Shown: one piece after another, positions 4,726-7,409 of the stretch
Layout of the letters: each line of letters begins with the position of its first letter
Position numbering within the stretch: position 1 is the stretch's first letter
NCBI GenBank assembly: GCA_937967775.1
Contig: CALCJH010000081.1
Location: 1-7,409 of the forward strand
Origin: an uncultured bacterium
GTDB taxonomy: Bacteria > Armatimonadota > UBA5829 > DSUL01
Direction of reading: 5' to 3'
Length of the DNA stretch: 7,409 nucleotides
Made by a program: the position numbers and the translations under genes
The notes under the pieces: generated by a model
The model's database searches: none
Seen by the model: the letters and a program-made list of their open reading frames with translations, nothing else
Told to the model about the DNA's origin: nothing

Positions 4726-6798
4726 ATGTCTGAAGAACTGGTGACACTGACGATAGACGGAGTGACGGTGCGGACCGCGCCGGGAACGCTGCTCGTGGAG
4801 GCGGCGGCTCAGGCGGGCATCCTGATCCCCGTCTACTGCTATCATCCGAAGCTCGCCCCGGTTGGCGCGTGCCGCATGTGCCTGGTGGAGGTGGAGGGCG
4901 CGCCCAAACTGATCGCAAGCTGCACCACCCCCGTGCGGGAGGGGATGGTGGTTTATACGGACAATCAGCGGGTCAGGAAAGCCCGGGAGGGCATACTGGA
5001 GTTCCTGCTGGTGCATCATCCGCTGGACTGTCCCGTTTGCGACAAGGGCGGCGAGTGCCCGCTGCAGGATTTCACGTATCAGTTCGGGCCGTCGCGCAGC
5101 CGCTTCCGCTATCCCAAACGGCACTGGGACAAGCCTCTGCAGATCGGTCCCAACATCCTGCTGGACCGCGAGCGCTGCATCATGTGCTTCCGGTGCGTGC
5201 GCTTCTGCGAGGAGATCTCGCATCACCGCCAGCTGGGCGTATTCCAGCGAGGGAATAATCAGGAGATCGGCACCTTTCCCGGTCAGCCCTTCGATAGCCG
5301 GTTCGCGGGTAATACCATCGAGCTTTGCCCCGTCGGCGCGCTGACCGGTGCTCCCACGCGGTTCTTTGGAAGGACATGGGAGATCGGTCATACGCCGAGC
5401 GTGTGTACGGGTTGTTCCACCGGATGCAACATCCGGGTGGACTCGCGGCACGGCTCGGAGGTGGTGAGGCTGTGGAGCCGGGAGAACCCTGCCACGGATG
5501 ATGGCTGGCTGTGCGATCCTGGCCGGTTCGGATACGGCTTCGTCAACGATGGTCGGTTGGAGGAGCCCCTGGTGGAGAGTGACGGACAGTGCGTCCCCGC
5601 CACCTGGCAGCAGGCCATCGCGCGCGCGGGAGCCGTGCTGGAGCAGCACGCGAAGGCCGGTACGCTGGGAATTCTGACCTCTCCACGGATGACCTCCGAG
5701 GAGCTTTTCTCCGTTTCGAAGCTCGCGCGCACGGTGCTGAAGGTTCCCCATCTGGACCACACCGCCCGCTATGTTCATCCCGCGGCCGTGGACCTGCGGG
5801 CGTTCGCGGCATCGGCGGGCTTCACGCCGGGGACACTGCGCGATATTCAAGACGCCCGCCAGATCATCACTATCGGCGTGGATCTGAGCCGCGAGCAGCC
5901 GGTCACGGACCTGCGGGTTAAAAAGGCGGTCACCCAGAAGGGTGCTGAACTTGTGGTGGTGGACGCCGAGGAGCTGGAGCTCAGCGCGTTCGCCCGCCAT
6001 ACGGTTCTGTGGCAGCCAGGCGATGAGGCGGCGACGGTGATGTCTCTGGCCAACGCGGTGGCAAGCCCGTCCGAAGCGAACGGAATGCAAGCCGTCGGAG
6101 AGCTGCTTAGGCAGGAGGGCCCGAAGGTGGTCCTGCTGGGCTGGCGCGTCGGCGAGAGTCCCGACGCGGAGCGCATCGGCGAGTCGCTTGCCGCTCTAGC
6201 CCAGGCGCTCGGGCCGGGAACGCGATGCGTCACCATCCTGCGCCACTGCAACTCGCGCGGGGCGCTGGACCTTGGCGTTCATCCGGCGGAGGATCCCGTC
6301 AGTGGCCGCGGGATGAGCGGTGAGGAGATGCTGAGGGCGGCGTGCGAGGGCCGTATCCGGGCGCTGTGGCTTCTGGGGGAGGAGCCTCTGCAGGATGCCG
6401 ATCCCGATCTGGTCCGCAGGGCGATGGAGAATCTGGAGGCGCTGGTATTCCAGGGTTGGAGCCTGCCTTCCTGGCTGGAGCGCGTTCCCGACGCCGCATT
6501 GCCTTCCACGACGTTCGCGGAGATGGACGGCACGTTCACTAACACGCACGGCCGGGTGCAGCGGATCTTCCGGGCCATCCGGCCAAAAGGCAAGTCAAGG
6601 CCGGGATGGGAGATAGTCAACGATCTGGCGCAGGCGTTGGGTCACCCGTTCGATTCGAGGACGGTGGAGGCGGTCTTCGAGGAGATGTGCGCCGCAACGC
6701 CCGCCTATCGCGGGCTTTCGTGGAACTCGCTCGGTGTCGCGGGGCGCGAGTCTCAGGCGGACAGCGCCGCGGCTGCCCCCGCGGCTGCGCAGGGGTAG
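4726..6798 (+). CDS. nuoG: Complex I subunit G, short form with N7 cluster site
   Basis: The electron-wire subunit of the NADH module. A 2Fe-2S ferredoxin domain (1-80) carries the N1b ligands Cys38, Cys49, Cys52 and Cys66. His98 with Cys102, Cys105 and Cys111 (HPLDCPVCDKGGEC) forms the N5 site, and Cys151, Cys154, Cys157 and Cys201 the N4 site. A molybdopterin-oxidoreductase-type 4Fe-4S domain follows with C227-x2-C230-x3-C234-x28-C263, the full N7 ligand set found in E. coli and Thermus but absent from many complexes. The rest is a degenerate molybdopterin-enzyme fold with no sign of a working cofactor site, closing with the family motif DGTFTNTHGRVQ (601-612). At 690 residues it is shorter than the E. 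coli (about 900) and Thermus (about 780) proteins, apparently through loss of the C-terminal domain. The last residues form an Ala/Pro tail encoded by a 10-base direct repeat. nuoI follows after 40 bases. Confidence 0.96.
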   Translation: MSEELVTLTIDGVTVRTAPGTLLVEAAAQAGILIPVYCYHPKLAPVGACRMCLVEVEGAPKLIASCTTPVREGMVVYTDNQRVRKAREGILEFLLVHHPLDCPVCDKGGECPLQDFTYQFGPSRSRFRYPKRHWDKPLQIGPNILLDRERCIMCFRCVRFCEEISHHRQLGVFQRGNNQEIGTFPGQPFDSRFAGNTIELCPVGALTGAPTRFFGRTWEIGHTPSVCTGCSTGCNIRVDSRHGSEVVRLWSRENPATDDGWLCDPGRFGYGFVNDGRLEEPLVESDGQCVPATWQQAIARAGAVLEQHAKAGTLGILTSPRMTSEELFSVSKLARTVLKVPHLDHTARYVHPAAVDLRAFAASAGFTPGTLRDIQDARQIITIGVDLSREQPVTDLRVKKAVTQKGAELVVVDAEELELSAFARHTVLWQPGDEAATVMSLANAVASPSEANGMQAVGELLRQEGPKVVLLGWRVGESPDAERIGESLAALAQALGPGTRCVTILRHCNSRGALDLGVHPAEDPVSGRGMSGEEMLRAACEGRIRALWLLGEEPLQDADPDLVRRAMENLEALVFQGWSLPSWLERVPDAALPSTTFAEMDGTFTNTHGRVQRIFRAIRPKGKSRPGWEIVNDLAQALGHPFDSRTVEAVFEEMCAATPAYRGLSWNSLGVAGRESQADSAAAAPAAAQG

Positions 6799-6838
6799 CG
6801 CCGCAGGAACCGACCGCGTGAAAGGCTGGTTGTAACAG

Positions 6839-7309
6839 GTGTTCGTAGAGTTCGTCAAAGGGCTCGGCATCACTCTGAGGCAGGTCTTCCGGAAGCCGAC
6901 CACCGTCAACTATCCGGAGGAGAAGCGTCCCCCTTCGGCGCGTGCCCGGTGGCGGCATAAGCTCCTCCGGCACGAGGATGGGCTGGAGCGTTGCATCGGG
7001 TGTTCCCTGTGCGCCGGGGCCTGCCCGGCCCACTGCATCAACGTGGTGGCGGCCGACAACACGGACGAAGACCGCAAGTCGCCAGGCGAGCGGTATGCCG
7101 CGGTCTATGAGATCAACATGCTGCGCTGCATCTTCTGCGGCTACTGCGAGGATGCCTGCCCGACGGGAGCCATCGTTCTGGGGCCGGATTACGAGCTGGC
7201 GGATTTCGACCGGGCAAGCTTCATCTACGGCAAGGATCGTCTGCTGGTGCCGGAGCCCGGAGAGGTGGCGCGCGAAAAGAAGAGGCTTGTGGAGCGGGAG
7301 ATCGGCTGA
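6839..7309 (+). CDS. nuoI: Complex I subunit I, 2x[4Fe-4S] ferredoxin type
   Basis: A 156-residue subunit that passes electrons from NuoG to NuoB through clusters N6a and N6b. An amphipathic N-terminal region, GITLRQVFRKPTTVNYPEEK (10-29), matches the membrane-contacting helix and 'VxYPEE' signature. Two ferredoxin motifs follow: Cys52, 55, 58 with Cys62 (CIGCSLCAGACP) and Cys97, 100, 103 with Cys107 (CIFCGYCEDACP). In this fold the fourth Cys of each motif serves the other cluster. The start is GTG at 6839; an in-frame GTG at 6818 is cut off by TAA at 6833-6835, so the chosen start is the earliest possible. The ribosome site is weak (AAAGG about 13 bases away). It follows nuoG directly, whereas in the common bacterial order nuoH lies between them. 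A further start codon follows 35 bases after its stop. Confidence 0.97.
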   Translation: MFVEFVKGLGITLRQVFRKPTTVNYPEEKRPPSARARWRHKLLRHEDGLERCIGCSLCAGACPAHCINVVAADNTDEDRKSPGERYAAVYEINMLRCIFCGYCEDACPTGAIVLGPDYELADFDRASFIYGKDRLLVPEPGEVAREKKRLVEREIG

Positions 7310-7344
7310 GGTCTTCCGGGAGGCACAGGAAAGGTTTTTGAGAG

Positions 7345-7409
7345 ATGGCGATAGCAGCGTCCAGGACGGCTGAGGAAGAACTGCTGCAGAAGATCCCGCG
7401 CGAGGAGCA
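7345..7409 (+). CDS. Start of a next operon gene, probably soluble; cut by window end
   Basis: ATG at 7345 opens a frame that is uninterrupted to the window end: MAIAASRTAEEELLQKIPRE and one further Glu are visible. AGGAAAGG lies about 11 bases upstream, and the spacing of 35 bases after nuoI matches the other gaps in the operon. The start is polar and predicted helical, with no membrane segment, so it does not look like the beginning of NuoH, J, K, L, M or N. A NuoE-like soluble subunit, which often begins with a short helix ending in 'YPRE', is possible but rests on very few residues. Confidence 0.5.
   Translation, partial: MAIAASRTAEEELLQKIPREE

Noticed and set aside
4711..6090. 459-codon open frame on the - strand, antisense to nuoG
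   Set aside because: Same effect: the + strand carries all NuoG cluster motifs, while the antisense product shows no family features.
2338..7309. Possibility that the NuoB/CD/G/I set belongs to a hydrogenase or formate-hydrogenlyase-type complex
   Set aside because: The NuoD part has the HPSTHG quinone motif and no Ni-Fe Cys pairs, NuoB has the tandem Cys N2 site, and NuoG has the His-Cys3 N5 site, all pointing to respiratory complex I.

Overview
This GC-rich window (clearly above 60 % G+C by eye, codon third positions dominated by G/C) is chromosomal DNA from a respiring bacterium. Its main content is the first part of a respiratory complex I (NADH:quinone oxidoreductase, nuo) operon. The taxon cannot be fixed from the sequence. 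A fused NuoCD, a NuoG with a fourth (N7-type) cluster site, and a neighbouring Gfo/Idh/MocA dehydrogenase with a Cys cluster would fit an Armatimonadota-like or similar little-cultivated environmental lineage, but this is a low-confidence guess.

Layout. Bases 1-318 hold the C-terminal end of a GT4-type glycosyltransferase on the + strand. It converges with a complete Gfo/Idh/MocA-family dehydrogenase on the - strand (1496-315); the two stop codons share the tetranucleotide CTAG. After a 211-bp divergent gap containing a 19-bp perfect dyad comes a probable small membrane or lipoprotein gene of unknown function (1708-2001, +). It has a lipobox-like signal sequence and an internal PEP-CTERM-like segment. 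Bases 2002-2337 have no convincing gene. They hold a possible terminator, a perfect TATAAT hexamer, and several short hairpins, one followed by a T6 run, leading into nuoB.

The nuo genes follow on the + strand with gaps of 24-45 bp: nuoB (2338-2871), a nuoC-nuoD fusion (2917-4701), nuoG (4726-6798), nuoI (6839-7309), and the first 21 codons of another gene (7345 onward, cut by the window end). Together they encode the iron-sulfur and quinone-site part of the peripheral arm. NuoG carries N1b, N5, N4 and N7 ligand sets, NuoI carries N6a and N6b, NuoB carries N2, and NuoD with NuoB forms the quinone pocket. The NADH-oxidising NuoE/F and the membrane proton-pumping subunits A/H/J/K/L/M/N are not in the window; they may lie downstream or elsewhere.

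I see no CRISPR array, tRNA, rRNA, insertion sequence or convincing unknown multi-gene system. The most interesting points are the small lipobox/PEP-CTERM-like protein, the hairpin-rich nuo leader, and the unusual B-CD-G-I gene order with a short N7-bearing NuoG.
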